From: Saccharum officinarum
Lineage: Eukaryota; Streptophyta; Magnoliopsida; Poales; Poaceae
Assembly (NCBI GenBank): GCA_020631735.1
Contig: CM036168.1
Coordinates: 103,064,036 to 103,128,035 of the forward strand
DNA length: 64,000 nt
Direction: 5' to 3'
Part shown: in pieces, positions 46,552 to 58,211 of the stretch
Position numbering within the stretch: the stretch's first letter is position 1
How the letters are laid out: each line of letters starts with the position of its first letter
The notes under the pieces: generated by a model
Seen by the model: the letters and a program-made list of their open reading frames with translations, nothing else
What the model was told of the DNA's origin: nothing
The model's database searches: none
Program-made: the position numbers and the translations under genes

Positions 46552-47815
46552 TAGGAATGAAAACGATCGGAAACGACCGATAGGAGGCCAAATCACTTTC
46601 GTTTTCACATCTTTTTCTCGAAAACGAAATCGATACGATATTGTCGGAAACGAATACGACGCTGATATTCCGGTAATTTCGAAAACGATAGTAGTCGATC
46701 GGAAAATACATCGATAACGATCAGAATCCGTGAGAACGGTATCTAAAAAATGATAAACACGCCAAACTGTAGAACATGAGAAGATCCATATAACTCGACC
46801 TATCTCACATGATAATAGTAAATAAAGCCACAATTGACAAGATCACAAGCTGAAACCATACAATTCACATAATCTTAGATCTCAAATAGTGGCAAACCAC
46901 GCAACGGTATGACAATTCTTGACAAAGATACAAATAAACGATCATATTCTAAGTTGACTCGACATAAATAGTGATCAAAACATGAATTATTAGAGTTCCT
47001 TTTTTAGTGGAGGTTGTAGCATGTAGGTTTCTTAAAGATAAACGTCAGACATGTCATCGTCATCCCCGGCCACATCTTTCCATCCATATTCTGAGTATTC
47101 ATCCTATATAGTTTGTGATGGATACATACATATGTTAGTTCTCATACAAGGCAATTGTAGATGAGTTAGTAACAAACACCATATTAATGTACGGAGATAT
47201 GTAAGGCTCGTAGCAATAGATGTATTAGCGCAATAGTGCTAATAAGAAATAAAAATCTGAGAAACACATAGCTAATAAGAAACAAACATAATATATGTAT
47301 GTGTCACAGGTAGCAGTCAACACATCATATACAAGGTAAAGGCTAAAAAAGAACCTCGAGTGTTGATTGTCTTCTTGTTATACACATAAAATACTTCTGT
47401 TAGATAGTTGCTTTCCAAAAAATATTTGCCTTGTGTGCAGATGTGATCCTTTCCAAAAAAAATTGTCTTGTGTGCTTGCAGCTTGCATGTACAGATGTGA
47501 TCCTTTCCAAAAAAAATTGTCTTATGTGCTTGCGTGTGTAATGCATTGTATATCTATAAATAAATAATAATTCATTAATTAAAGGCCTTTGAATCGGTAA
47601 TTACCGACGGTAAATTACCGGTTAAATACGGGAATCTTCGAAAACGATCGAAAGAGGGCAAAATCATTTTCGCTTTCATTTTCGATTATTTTTACCGTTA
47701 TCATTTTTGTTTTTTCGGTTACCGCTATCATTTTCGTTTAGGCATAAAAATCAGAAAAAAAAACTCAAAAACGATTTCGGAAAATCAGAGATTATCATTT
47801 TTGTTTTCATCCCTA
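46552..47815. mobile_element. Ds-like hAT element (1264 bp), TSD GTGAATAG
   Basis: The ends TAGGAATGAAAACGA and, in reverse, TAGGGATGAAAACAAAA correspond to the Ac/Ds terminus (c/t)AGGGATGAAA. The exact 8-bp duplication gtgaatag lies at 46544-46551 and 47816-47823. Subterminal regions are filled with acgat, cggaaacga and gttaccg words, like the transposase-binding clusters of Ac/Ds. There is no transposase ORF. A 53-bp direct repeat (cagatgtgatcctttcc) occurs at 47439-47535. Confidence 0.92.
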
Positions 47816-48714
47816 GTGAATAGCCTATTTAAAAATCTACAACAACACTTAGAAACAAATGATTAGTACTTAAGATGGCGAAGCAAGTTTTGCACTAGCA
47901 CTACAAGAAGGTTGCAAGCCACCTACCCTTTCTAGTTTCTATGATCTCTAAAGTAGCACACAAGGCTATGTCACTAGTTACTCCTAGGTGACAAGCTAAA
48001 GCTAAACAAGAGAACTACACAAGAACAACTAAACAACGATAAGTAAAGGATGTGATGGAAGATTATACCGTCATGTAGAGGATTGAGCCAATCACAAGAG
48101 AGAATACCAATAGAGAGCAATCACTTCGGAATCAAAGATGACACAATGATTTTTTACCGAGGTTCACTTGCTTGCCGGCAAGCTAGTCCTCGTTGTGGTG
48201 ATGAACTCACTTGGAGGTTCACGCGCTAATTGGCATCACACGCCAAACCCTCAATAGGGTGTCACACAACCAACACAAGAGAGGATCACACAAGACACGC
48301 GCATTCCACTAGAGTACCTTTTGGCTCTCCGCTGGGAAAAGGTCAAGAACCCCTCACAATCACCACGATCGGAGCCAGAGACAAGCACCTTCCTCCGCTC
48401 AATGATCCACGCTGCTCCAAGCCATCTAGGTGGCGGCAACCACCAAGAGTAACAAGCGAATCCCGTAGCGAAACAGAATCACCAAGTGCCTCTAGATGCA
48501 ATCACTCAAGCAATGCACTTGGATTCTTTCCCAATCTCACAAAGATGAAGAATCTATGATGGAGATGAGTGGGAGAGGTTTGGCTATGCTCACAAGGTTG
48601 CTATGTCAATGCAAATGGCCAAGCGAGTGAGCAAGAGCGGCCAACAAGCTTATATAGGAGCCCCCATGAATAGAGTCGTTGGGCTCACTGCACAACACAA
48701 ATCGGGGCGATCGG

Positions 48715-49185
48715 ACACGCCCAGCGTCCGGTCGCTCCACCGCGACCTCCCCGATGAACGCCACGTGTCTCACTTTGAATTTCGTATGTTAGATTGTAAC
48801 AGTCACTTGAAAGTACTCGTTCACGCACTAGAGTGACCGGACGCATAGCTTGAATTGACCGGACGCGTCGATTGCACAACGCCTGCGCTCACGAAGCACC
48901 GACCGGACGCGCTGCAGAACTGACCGGACGCATTACACCCGGCGTCCGGTTTGAGTCTAGTAAGCACCCACCATGACCGGACATGTCCAGTCGATCGTGA
49001 CCGGACTCGCCACCGCGTCCGGTTAGCTCTTCGCTGAAGCTACTCCATGCCATGTTGACCGGACGCGCCGGTCCCGTGAGGCGTCGGACGCTCCGGTTAG
49101 AAACCCTAGCTGCCCCTCGCGCTGCTCGCTGACACTGACCGAACGCGTCCAGTTACGCTGAGATCGCGTCCGGTCATCTCTATGA
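48715..49185. repeat. Palindromic short-repeat block GACCGGACGC/GCGTCCGGTC inside solo LTR X2
   Basis: Repeated gaccggacgcg and its complement in both orientations, at the position where X1 and the 26733-28869 LTR carry gacagacgc repeats. Confidence 0.8.
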
Positions 49186-50830
49186 CCTCCGTTTGCCTCC
49201 GTTTCTTCGCGTCCGACACTGTGGAAAATAGATGTTTCGTTTCCCGAAAAGCGCTGAATCCCGCCTCGCAAGCTCGGTGGGAGGGAGAGAGGAACCCAAA
49301 TCCCTCTCTACCGCTCAAACTCCACCGCCTTTGTAAATGTGCTAACATCATCAAGTGTACATCACCATGTGCATGTGTATTAGCATTTTCACAATCATTT
49401 TCGAGGCGTTAAAATAGCTCTCCACTAGATCTAAATGCATATGCGAATGAGTTAGAGCATCTAGTGGCACTTTGACAACCGCATTTCACAACAAGTTTCA
49501 CCCCTCTTAATAGTACGGCTAACAATCCTAAATGTGATCACACTCGCTAAGTGTCTTAATCACCAAAAATAAAATGGCCCTATGGTTATCACCTTTGCCT
49601 TGAGTCCATTTTGCTTTTTCTTCATTTCCAAGTCTAGAACACCTTGATCACTTGAGCCATCATGATCATCACCACTTGCTTCGCCACGTGGAACTGTGCT
49701 ACCTATCTCATTCACACTTGATCAACTAGGTTAGCATATAGGGTTCCATCAATTCTCCAAAACCAAACTAGGACTTTCACCGTTGGATTTTGAATGAGCA
49801 GTGGACACGTGGTGATGTTTGAGAGCGACAGATGCTAGGGTCGCGTCTGTCGGCTTGGCGACAGACACGTCTATCGCCCCCGAAATCTACCCAGTGAATT
49901 GCTAACGGCTAGCTCCTCTTCCCACTATAAATAAGAGGTGGCCGGCTCTTAGGGAGAGTCTCTTGCACTTCTAAGATATTGATACATCCTTTGAGCTAGA
50001 GAACACCTCTTCCACTCATCTCCTTGCTTGGTTGCATACTCTAGAGAGATTCAGTGAGATTCAAGTGTGTTGCATTGAGAGTTGCATCTAGTGGCACTTG
50101 ATCTTCGAGTTTGCTGAGGATTGCTTGTTACTCTTGGGTGTTTCCCGACACCGGAGACGGCTTGGAGCAGCGGTGGTGTTGAGCTTATGATTGGAGATTG
50201 TTTCGAGCCTCACCAAGCGATTATGAGGGGTTCTTGAGCCTTTCCCGTGGGAGTTCGCGAATTGGCTACTCTAGTGGAGCTCGTGGCTTGGAGGATCCCC
50301 ATCTTGTGAGTGGATGTGCGGCACCCGCTGAGGGTTCAACTCTTGATAGTTGATTAGCTTGTGATCCATCAAGTGGGTGCATCGCCACAACGAGGAGTAG
50401 CTTGCCGGGAAGCAAGTGAACCTCGGTAAAAAAATCTTGTGTCATCTTATTACCAAGGATTTCATTTGTGTATGTGATCACGTTGTTTGATTGGTACATT
50501 GGACATATCTCTTCTCATCAACGTTGGTATATCTATTCAAGCTCACTCCTTTACTTATTGTTCTTTGCCTTGTTTAGTTTGAGTAGAATAGCTTATCTCA
50601 TAGGAGTAATTAGCACTAGTAACTTAGGTTGTTGGTGTGAGTTAAAGATCATAGCCTTGTTGTTTACTAGAATTATGTAGGCGACTTGCATACATTATTT
50701 TGTGCTAGTGCTAGAAGAGCTTCGCCATCCTATTTACTAACTTGTTGTTTAGTAAAGCTTGTAGAAAGTTTAAATAGGCTATTCACCCCTCCCTCTAGCC
50801 ATTTGGACCTTACAACGCTATCGTGGTGCC

Positions 50831-52670
50831 ATGGACCCTGCCCTCAAGCTCATCCTCGACCGCCGTTTCACAGATTGGGACCGCATTGCGGCTGATCGAG
50901 CGGTAGTAGTCGACGACCGTTTCGATTTATTAGCGACTCACCAGGTGGCAGCGACATTGTTAGTGGTGGCGGCGACATCGTCGGTGGCAAACTCGGCAGT
51001 CACCTTGGAGCAGTGACTAGCTACCCTTGGGGCAAGCTACGTCGACCATGACACCAAGTACACCAACCGCCTTGATGAACTTGAGGCCATCCGTGTCGCC
51101 CACATGACCAACGACAGCGACGAGAGAGTGGCGGCGCTCGAGAAGGCAACCGCGGAGCTCGCGGCATGGCGCCCGGACATGGAGGGCATCCTAGAGGATG
51201 TCTGGCGGCAAGTCGACAAGAGGGACAATATTCCTCACAGCGTTGGTCTTCTACGACATCCACCTCTGATGGCGGCGACTGCTCCGTCGTCCTCCGAACT
51301 CAAATCACCCAAGGGGCACAGCGTCGCAATGACTACACGGGATATGACCTTCGGGGTAGTCACGACCTGGACGCATATCCCGGCCATGGGTAAGCCTTAC
51401 ACCACCCTTCCTCTAGCCAATCCCCCTGGCTTCGTTTTTCCTCCGCCTCCACCACCACCCCATCCTAACCCACCAGTGATCCCTCACCTTACTCCGTCGC
51501 CGCTTCCTCATTACAACCTACAGCCAATTACCCATTCTGCGCCACAGTTTTCCTATTCCCTACCACCGCCACGCGCCCACCCCCTCCACCATTGCCTCCT
51601 CCTTAGCCTCCTCATACTCCTCCAAACATTGCCACTAACACCATCGCTCCACATGCCATTGGTCGCCTTCCCAAACTGTCCTTCTCGCGTTTTGACGGTG
51701 ATAACCCTCATCACTGGCGTTCCCTCTGCACCGATTACTTCGAGATGTATACTGTTCCATCTTCTCTTTGGATTCGAGTTGCTAAACAACATCTTGACGG
51801 TGCTGCTGCTAGATGGTTTTAGTCCATTGAACCTGAGCTTGATTTCACCGATTGGCAAAACGTTTGTCGTCTCCTCCACGATCGTTTCGATTGTGATAAA
51901 AATAATTGCTTATTCGCCAACTCTTCCATGTTAAACAGACAACCACTGTGGTTGACTATGTCAAGCAATTCACTAAACTTGTTGACCAATTGAAGTCCTA
52001 CTCCCAGTCCACCGATCCCATGTTCTACACTATGTGTTTCATTGATGGCCTTCGTGCCGATATCAAAGCAATTGTGTTAGTTTTGAGGCCCCACAATTTG
52101 GATACTACTTGTATCGTTGCCTTGTTGCAAGAGGAAGCATGATCGGTTGGCTTGCCACGGAATTCACGCACTGGTGATTGGTCAGCTTTGTCATACAAAG
52201 TTGTTCCAATTCCACGAACTGCTTTACCTCTGCCTCCATCGCCGGTGGCACGGCCTGTCAAGCCTGTTCAGCTGCTGCCATCTCCTACAATTGACTCTAA
52301 ACTGGCTGCTATCAAGTCGTACAGGCGTGCTCTGGGGTTATGTTTCAAGTGCGACATGAAATGGTCCAAGGACCACACTTGCTCTCAAGAAGTATTGAAT
52401 GTCGTTGATATTCTATGGGATTCCCTTCCTGATGATGAAGAGTGTGTTGCTCCTTCTGAAACGGTGACCGGCCCGTATGAACAATGTTGTTTGGCTTTGT
52501 CCAAGGTGGCTGCTGATGGGTGTCATTCTTCCTGCACTATTCATCTGCAAGGGTCTATTGCCAGTTTGCCAGCTATTATGTTAATCAATTCAGGCAACTC
52601 CTCATCCTTCATTAGTTCCAAGCTGGCTTCTCAGTTGCCTCACATTCAACGGGTTTTTCAGTCTGCTTAG
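50831..52670 (+). pseudogene. gag and protease, Reina element
   Basis: The ATG at 50831 (MDPALKLILDRRF) begins gag, with a TAG after residue 61. A 276-residue open stretch (51104-51934) has a Pro-rich linker (about residues 105-130). The gag core follows in shifting frames (FSRFDGDNPHHWR at about 51690, then 51906-52142). A TGA ends it at 52140, and 52152-52670 continues with the zinc knuckle CFKCDMKWSKDHTC and the protease site LINSGNSSSFIS. The catalytic residue is Asn where Asp is expected, so the protease is inactive. Confidence 0.82.
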
Positions 52671-52829
52671 GTTCAAATTGCGGGCGGCGGGTTTCTGCAG
52701 AGTACCTGTACATTATAGTCTGTACCCTGGTCAGTGGAACCTTGTACATTTTGCTCCAATTTTAGGGTACTAGATCTATCAGCATTTGATGCAATTGTTG
52801 GTATGGATTGGCTATAGTCCTTTAGTCCG

Positions 52830-54337
52830 ATGCAAGTCCATTGGGAGCACAAATGGTTGTCTATTCCATACAATGGTTCTTGGTCAGTTTTGCAAGGTAT
52901 TGATGCTGTCACTCCAGAGTCAGTGTACCTTCAGTTGTTCTCGGCCAGTGATTCCAACTCAGTCGATGCTCCTACTGAACCCCTGTTACCACAAATTCAA
53001 CACTTGGTGGATTCCTTTGCTTCACTCTTTGAGCCACCTTCTTCATTGCCTCCATCTCGGAGCTGCAACCATTCTATTCCATTGGTGCCCAGGGCTCAAC
53101 CGGTGTTTGTCCGGCCATACCGTTACCCACCCAATCTCAAAGATGAGATCGAGCGACAAGTTAAGGAGATGCTCGAGCAAGGAATTATACAACCAAGTAC
53201 CAGTTCTTTTGCATCCCCGGTGCTGTTGGTTAAAAAGAAGGACGGATCCTACCGCTTTTGTGTGGATTTTCGGCAACTCAATGCTCTAACTGCCAAGTCC
53301 AAGTTCCCTATGCTGGTGTTCGATCAATTGATGGATGAATTGGCACATTCTAGTTGGTTTTCCAAATTGGACCTCCGAGCCGGTTTCCACCAGATTTTGA
53401 TGCAACCTGGGGAATCCTTCAAGACAATTTTTCAAACCCATCTTGGTCAATATGAGTTTAACGTTATGGCGTTTGGATTGACGGGGGCTCCGTGGACGTT
53501 CTAGGGTGCTATGAATACCACATTAGCCCTAGCCTTCGCCGCTTCATCATAGTTTTCTTTGATGACATTCTGGTTTATAGTTGCACTTTTGCAGATCATC
53601 TAGAACATTTGGCTCTGGTTTTCTCTTGGCTCGCTGCCGATCAATGGAAAGTCAAGTTGTCCAAATGTACATTTGCACAACGCACCATCTCTTACCTGGG
53701 GCATGTAATCAGTGAGGCTGGTGTGACTATAGACCTAGCTAAGGTCTGCGCAATTACTGAGTGGCCAGTTCCTGCAAATGTCCGAGCTCTCTGAGGATTT
53801 CTGGGTTTAGCAGGTTACTACCAAAAATTTGTCCAGCACTTCAGGATCATTGCTCGGCCCTTAACTGATCTACTCAAGAAGGACTTCTTGTTCATTTGGA
53901 CTTCAATTCATTACTCTGCATTTGAAACTTTGAAAGCAGCTCTGTCCTCCGCCCTAGTACTAGCTCTTCTTGACTTCTCATTACCATTCCATGTTGAGAC
54001 CGATGCGTCAGGCTCGGGCGTGGGTGCCATCCTTCAGCAGAACGGTCACCCGTTGGCCTTCATCAGTAAGTCTTTGAGCCCGAGAAACCAACCATTGTCA
54101 ACGTATGAGAAAGAATATTTGGCGATCTTAATGGTTGTGGACTCTTGGCGTCATTATCTAATGCAAAGTGAATTCTTCATTCACACTGATCAGAAGAGTT
54201 TGGTTCATCTCAACGAACAACGTCTTCATACACTCTGGCTGCAGAAGGTGTTTTACAAGATGCTTGGTTTGCGCTATAAAGTGGTGTATCGCCGCGGAGT
54301 GGACAATGGCATAGCAGACGCCTTATCTCGCCGTTAG
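52830..54337 (+). pseudogene. Reverse transcriptase and RNase H, Reina element
   Basis: The first stretch (52830-53504) has PYRYPPNLKDEIE, SPVLLVKKKDGSYRFCVDFR and FSKLDLRAGFHQI, and ends at TAG after APWTF. The next frame (53492-53794) carries the catalytic FFDDILVYS and WKVKLSKCTF. After a TGA, 53888-54337 has the RNase H block with ETDASGSGVGAILQQ and TDQKSLVHLNEQRLHT, ending at DALSRR plus TAG. The motif order and wording match the Reina clade. Confidence 0.87.
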
Positions 54338-55800
54338 CACTAGGAATGCCTGTTGGTCGTGTCATCTATGTCCCACACTTGTTATCTGCCCTGCAAGCTT
54401 GGTATTCTATCGATCGTGAAGCTGCTGATTTACTATCTCAGTTGGCTCTAGGCAGCACTGCTCGTCCTCATTATTCCTAGCGTCAGGGGATCATCAGATA
54501 CAAGCGTCGCATTTGGCTAGGTACCAATGTCGCCTTATAGCAGCAGGTTATTTCAGCATGCATGATAGCCCCGTGGGTAGCCATTCAGGTGCCCCACAAC
54601 TCTACAGAAAGTTCGTGCCTTATTTTTCTAGCCTGGTATGCGCCAGACGATACTTCAATTCGTGCAGTCCTGCTCAGTTTGTCTCCAGGCTAAGCCAGAC
54701 AGGTCTCGCTACCCAGGCCTCTTACAACCTCTGCCAGTGCCTAGTGGTGCCTAGGAACTCATTTCTATGGATTTTGTTGAGGGGTTACCACTGTCGGGTC
54801 GATTCAATGCTATAATGGTGGTGGTTGACAAATACTCAAAGTTTGCTCATTTCATCCCGCTCCGACACCTATTCTCTCCAGCTGATGTCGCTCAGGCCTT
54901 CATGAACAATATTTACAGGCTCCATGGGTTGCCAACTTCTATTGTCTCATACCGTGATCAGATTTTTACTAGTAAGTTGTGGCCGCTCTTGTTCAAGCTT
55001 GCAGGCGTTCAACTCTGGATGAGCACTTCTTACCATCCCTAGACGGATGGCCAGACAGAACGGTCAATCAGTGTCTTGAGACCTTCCTATGATGCTATGT
55101 ACATGCCTGCCCAAGTCACTGGATTCACTAGCTCCCTCTAACAGAGTTTTGGTACAATACTTCTACTCATTCGGCTCTTGGTCTACTCCATTCGAGGTCC
55201 TTTATGGTTACCTGCCTCGGCACTTGGGTGTGGATATCTCAGCAGCTGCTCCAGTGCCAGATCTCCAACAGTGGTTGGAAGAACGTGAGCTGATGCATAA
55301 CTTGATTTGGCTCCCTTTGCAACGCGTTGAGGATCGCATGCGTCGCCAGGCAAACAAGCATAGGTCTGAGCGCTCGTTCTCTGTCGGTGATTTGGTCTTC
55401 CTCGAACTTCAACCATATGTCCAATCATCTGTTGCCCGTCGTGCTCATCACAAGTTGTCCTTCAAATTCTTTGGACCGTTCTGGGTGCTGGAACGTATTG
55501 GCGCTGTTGCTTATAAACTGGAATTGCCTTCCAACGCTGCTGTCCACCCAGTGTTTCACGTCTCCCAACTCAAGAGTTCTTCGGGCGGCCAGCAGGTGAG
55601 CGCCGCTCTCCCTTCTGACCTGGTGCTGTTTCAGGTTCCCGAACAAATCTTGCAACGTCGCTAGACATCCGGTGACCACCCCGTCGAGCAAGTGTTCGTG
55701 AAGTGGTCTCACATGCCCGCCTCCCTGGCAACCTAGGAGTCTACTGATCATCTTCGGGAGCAGTTTCCCTTTGCGCCAGCATGGGGACATGTGGCTTCTC
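54338..55800 (+). pseudogene. Integrase and chromodomain, Reina element
   Basis: The zinc-finger region (54340-54760) is full of stops. The core (54767-55042) keeps MDFVEGLPLSG, VVVDKYSKFAHFIPL and LHGLPTSIVS, but the second Asp motif reads SYRDQIF. TDGQTERSI follows a TAG. From 55089 the core end and GDLVFLELQPY follow. The chromodomain tail (about 55455-55800) reads FGPFWVLERIGAVAYKLEL, KWSHMPASLATW and FPFAPAWG. Two stops interrupt it near 55662 and 55736. Chromodomains guide integration to particular chromatin. Confidence 0.82.
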
Positions 55801-55813
55801 AAGACCGGGGGAA

Positions 55814-56170
55814 TGTTAGCACCTCTGCTAACCAGGACGGCGGCCCAGAAGAACAGCCCATCGAGTCGTCGAGCCCAGGCGTGCTCCGACATGATGGAGG
55901 AGCTGCCGAGCCAGCCAGGTCGTCGAGCCCAGGAGTGTGTCGACCCATAAAGCCCAATACCCGCTGTTTCGGCCCAAAGTGGTCCAACAAGTAGATTAAG
56001 AAAGAGTGCTGAGAAATATAAGTCTATCGCTCTGTGAGAGAGGGGATCATCGATGAAAATTGTAAACGCTATTCTTCTGTTAAGCACTCGTCTTTCAGTT
56101 CTTCCCCATTCTGTGCTCAATTCCAATTTCCCCTGCTCTTCCGATCCTCGATCCTCCCTCGCTGCTAACA
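55814..56170 (+). repeat. 3' LTR of the Reina element (357 bp)
   Basis: Preceded by the purine tract AAGACCGGGGGAA. TGTTAGCACC to GCTGCTAACA. Confidence 0.9.
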
Positions 56171-56241
56171 AATTTTAATTAAAATTAAGAGCTTTGACTC
56201 TTCGAAAAAGTTAGAATAACTTATAATTTAGGACGGAGGGG

Positions 56242-56367
56242 TACTACTCTTCAATGCATGATTAATTTACACAGTAGAGAAGAAATCAAAAGGACAATAT
56301 GCATATATTTGATCACGACGAACTAGTAATTGGTAGCCGTAGACGGTGGACATGCATGTAGTGTGCG
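56242..56367. other. Short AT-rich spacer
   Basis: Between the Stowaway MITE and the tandem duplication; no feature seen. Confidence 0.4.
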
Positions 56368-57660
56368 TGCTTTCCTACTGCTTTCCCTCGTCAAGGTTGG
56401 ATGGCTGTCGCATTAAATATTCTGACTTCCGGTCAACGGCCCTGTTCATCTGGCTTATAATCCGTCTTATTCATCAGCCGGAACAGCAGTGTTTTTCAGC
56501 CGGCTTATAATTCCAGCCGAACGGCTCCAACATGCACGATGTACCTACGAGGCTATGGTCCCATTTTTTTCTCTCTGAAGCGAACCATGGTCCACAAGCA
56601 CGTAACATCGTACCTCTGAAGTCAAGCACGATCGAAGCAACAGTAAATTTGCTCGATGAAAAACATATGGGAGCGTTTCTTTTTCACGTGAACATATTGC
56701 ACGCTTGGAAAATACAACTCCTAAAATAAACGGTACAATTTGACCAAGTGGTGGTGTCCCGTCCAACTGTCCAATAAGTTCCTAATGACACATCTCTACT
56801 GCTAAATCCGTTCGAAATTATAGTTTGTTTGACTTTTTTTTAATCTTAAAATTGACTACTCGACTTATTCAAAAATTTATGTAAAATATCACTTATTTTG
56901 TTGTGACTTGCTTTATATTAAGAAAAGTTCTTCGAGAATAGCTTAAATTTGATAATGTTTATATAAATTTTTTAAATAAGACGAATGGTCAAACTTTGAA
57001 TAAAAAAGTCAAATAAATTATAATTTGGAACGGTTCATGAGGACGGGCGCACGAAAGCCCTGCTTTCCTACTGCTTTCCCTTGTCAATGTTGGATGGCTG
57101 TCACATTAAATATTCTGACTTCTGGTCAACATGCACGATGTACCTACGAGGCTATCATCCTTTTTTTTTCTCTCTGAAACGAACCATGGTCCATAAGCAC
57201 GTAACATCGTACCTCTGAAGTCAAGCACGATCGAAGCAACAGTAAATTTGCTCGATGAAAAACATATTGGAGCGTTTCTTTTTCACGTGAACATATTGCA
57301 CGCTTGGAAAATACAACTCCTAAAATAAACGGTACAATTTGACCAGGTGGTGGTGTCCCGTCCAACTGTCAAGAAGTTCCTAATCGACACATCTCCACTA
57401 CTAAATCCGTTCGAAATTATAGTTCGTTTGACTTTTGTTTACCCTAAAACTGATAACTCGACTTATTCAAAAAATTATGTAAAATATCACTTATTTTGTT
57501 GTGACTTGCTTTATATTAACACAAGTTCTTTAAAAATAACTTAAATTTGATAATGTTTACATAATTTTTTTGAATGAGACGAGTAGTCAAATTTTAGATA
57601 AAAAAGTTAAATGAATTATAATTTGGAACGGTTCACGATGGACAGGTGCACGAAAGCCTT
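56368..57660. repeat. Tandem duplication, two ~600-bp units
   Basis: Unit 1 is 56368-57060 and unit 2 is 57061 to about 57660, both starting tgctttcctactgctttccc and ending with cacgaaagcc. Unit 1 is 94 bp longer because it holds a MITE plus its target duplication. Both units contain a Stowaway-like stretch (ccgttcgaaattatag ... ttataatttggaacgg). Confidence 0.85.
56437..56527. mobile_element. Small MITE (91 bp) present in only one unit of the duplication
   Basis: CGGCCCTGTTCATCTGGC to CCAGCCGAACGGCTC with a CAA duplication on each side (56434-56436 and 56528-56530). Unit 2 shows the empty site ggtcaacatgcac. The inverted ends resemble a common grass MITE with gccctgttcggctgg ends. The 3-bp duplication suggests a Tourist/Harbinger-type element. 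Confidence 0.72.
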
Positions 57661-57719
57661 GCGAGTATGATGCCGAAAGTGAAATCCACGACCACGATGC
57701 GAACCCGCTTGGATGAAGG

Positions 57720-57959
57720 CTGTGTTTAGTTACTAAAAAAACACTATGCAGAAAAAAGATTCTCCGTCACATCAAACTTACGATACATGTATAGAGTACT
57801 AAATGTAGATGAAATTAAAAACTAATTGTACAGCTTGGTTGTACTTTGCGAGACGAACGTTTTGAACCTAATTAGTCAATGATTGTACACTATTTACCAA
57901 ATAAAATCAAAACATGCTACAGTATATTTTTCACCGTTTTCAGAGAACTAAACACACCC
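57720..57959. mobile_element. Abundant grass MITE (tgtttagtt type)
   Basis: The ends ctgtgtttagttact and, in reverse, gggtgtgtttagttc. The internal blocks actaattgtacagcttgg and acctaattagtcaatg match the MITEs at 37767 and 58212. Confidence 0.7.
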
Positions 57960-58211
57960 GAAGTCGTTGTATTGCGTTGCGTTCAGGCCTATCAGCCTCC
58001 TGGAACAATTAATGGAGACTGCACTAGCCAACAATGGAGATTTTGGCACGAACCAAGCAAGCACAAGGAAGCGACCGCCAGTCCAGTAACGGCACCGCTG
58101 CCGCCGCATGGCAGCCATCTAGCTGCGAGGGACGACGGGGCAGACCTGCAGGCGAGGGTGTCGCTGTTGATCGATCCCCGACCCCGAGTCCGCGTTCAAA
58201 GTTGGGTTGCT
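57960..58211. other. Short GC-rich spacer, origin unclear
   Basis: Between two MITEs. Contains GC-rich sequence with overlapping short ORFs on both strands that lack recognised motifs. It may be a captured gene fragment, but nothing supports a specific one. Confidence 0.3.

Larger units (their letters stand above)
46519..49779 (-). mobile_element. SIRE-like solo LTR X2 (1989 bp without insertion), TSD CCGTT
   Basis: On the plus strand it reads TGTAAGGTCCAAATAG to CTAGGACTTTCA, the reverse of the X1 orientation. The exact duplication ccgtt lies at 46514-46518 and 49780-49784, inside X1. It is interrupted by the Ds-like element 46552-47815. Confidence 0.9.
45490..50814 (+). mobile_element. SIRE-like solo LTR X1 (2059 bp without insertion), inserted in the Reina leader
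   Basis: Starts TAAAAGTCTAAG (mutated from TGAAAGTCC) and ends TTTGGACCTTACA. The flanks acgcc (45485-45489) and acgct (50815-50819) form a 4/5 target duplication. Its two parts, 45490-46518 and 49785-50814, join perfectly when the minus-strand LTR X2 is removed. A TATA-like CACTATAAATAAG at about 49924-49936 fits the LTR promoter. No internal region is present. Confidence 0.85.
45055..56170 (+). mobile_element. Reina-type chromovirus (Ty3/gypsy), TSD AATTT, with nested insertion
   Basis: LTRs at 45055-45419 and 55814-56170 share the ends TGTTAGCA and TGCTAACA. The 5-bp repeat AATTT lies at 45050-45054 and 56171-56175. Internal order after removing the nested LTRs (45490-50814) is primer-binding site, leader, gag, protease, RT, RNase H, integrase and chromodomain. 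Many stops and frameshifts make it non-autonomous. Confidence 0.9.
44864..56241. mobile_element. Stowaway MITE (257 bp without insertion) split by the Reina element, TA TSD
   Basis: The left part is 44864-45054 (CTCCCTCCATCTCAAATTA) and the right part 56176-56241 (in reverse CCCCTCCGTCCTAAATTAT). TA flanks it at 44862-44863 and 56242-56243. It is the outermost layer of the nest. Confidence 0.8.

Noticed and set aside
55425..56171. 248-residue minus-strand ORF across the Reina 3' end and LTR
   Set aside because: It spans an LTR and the antisense of a known chromodomain region; no recognised protein similarity.
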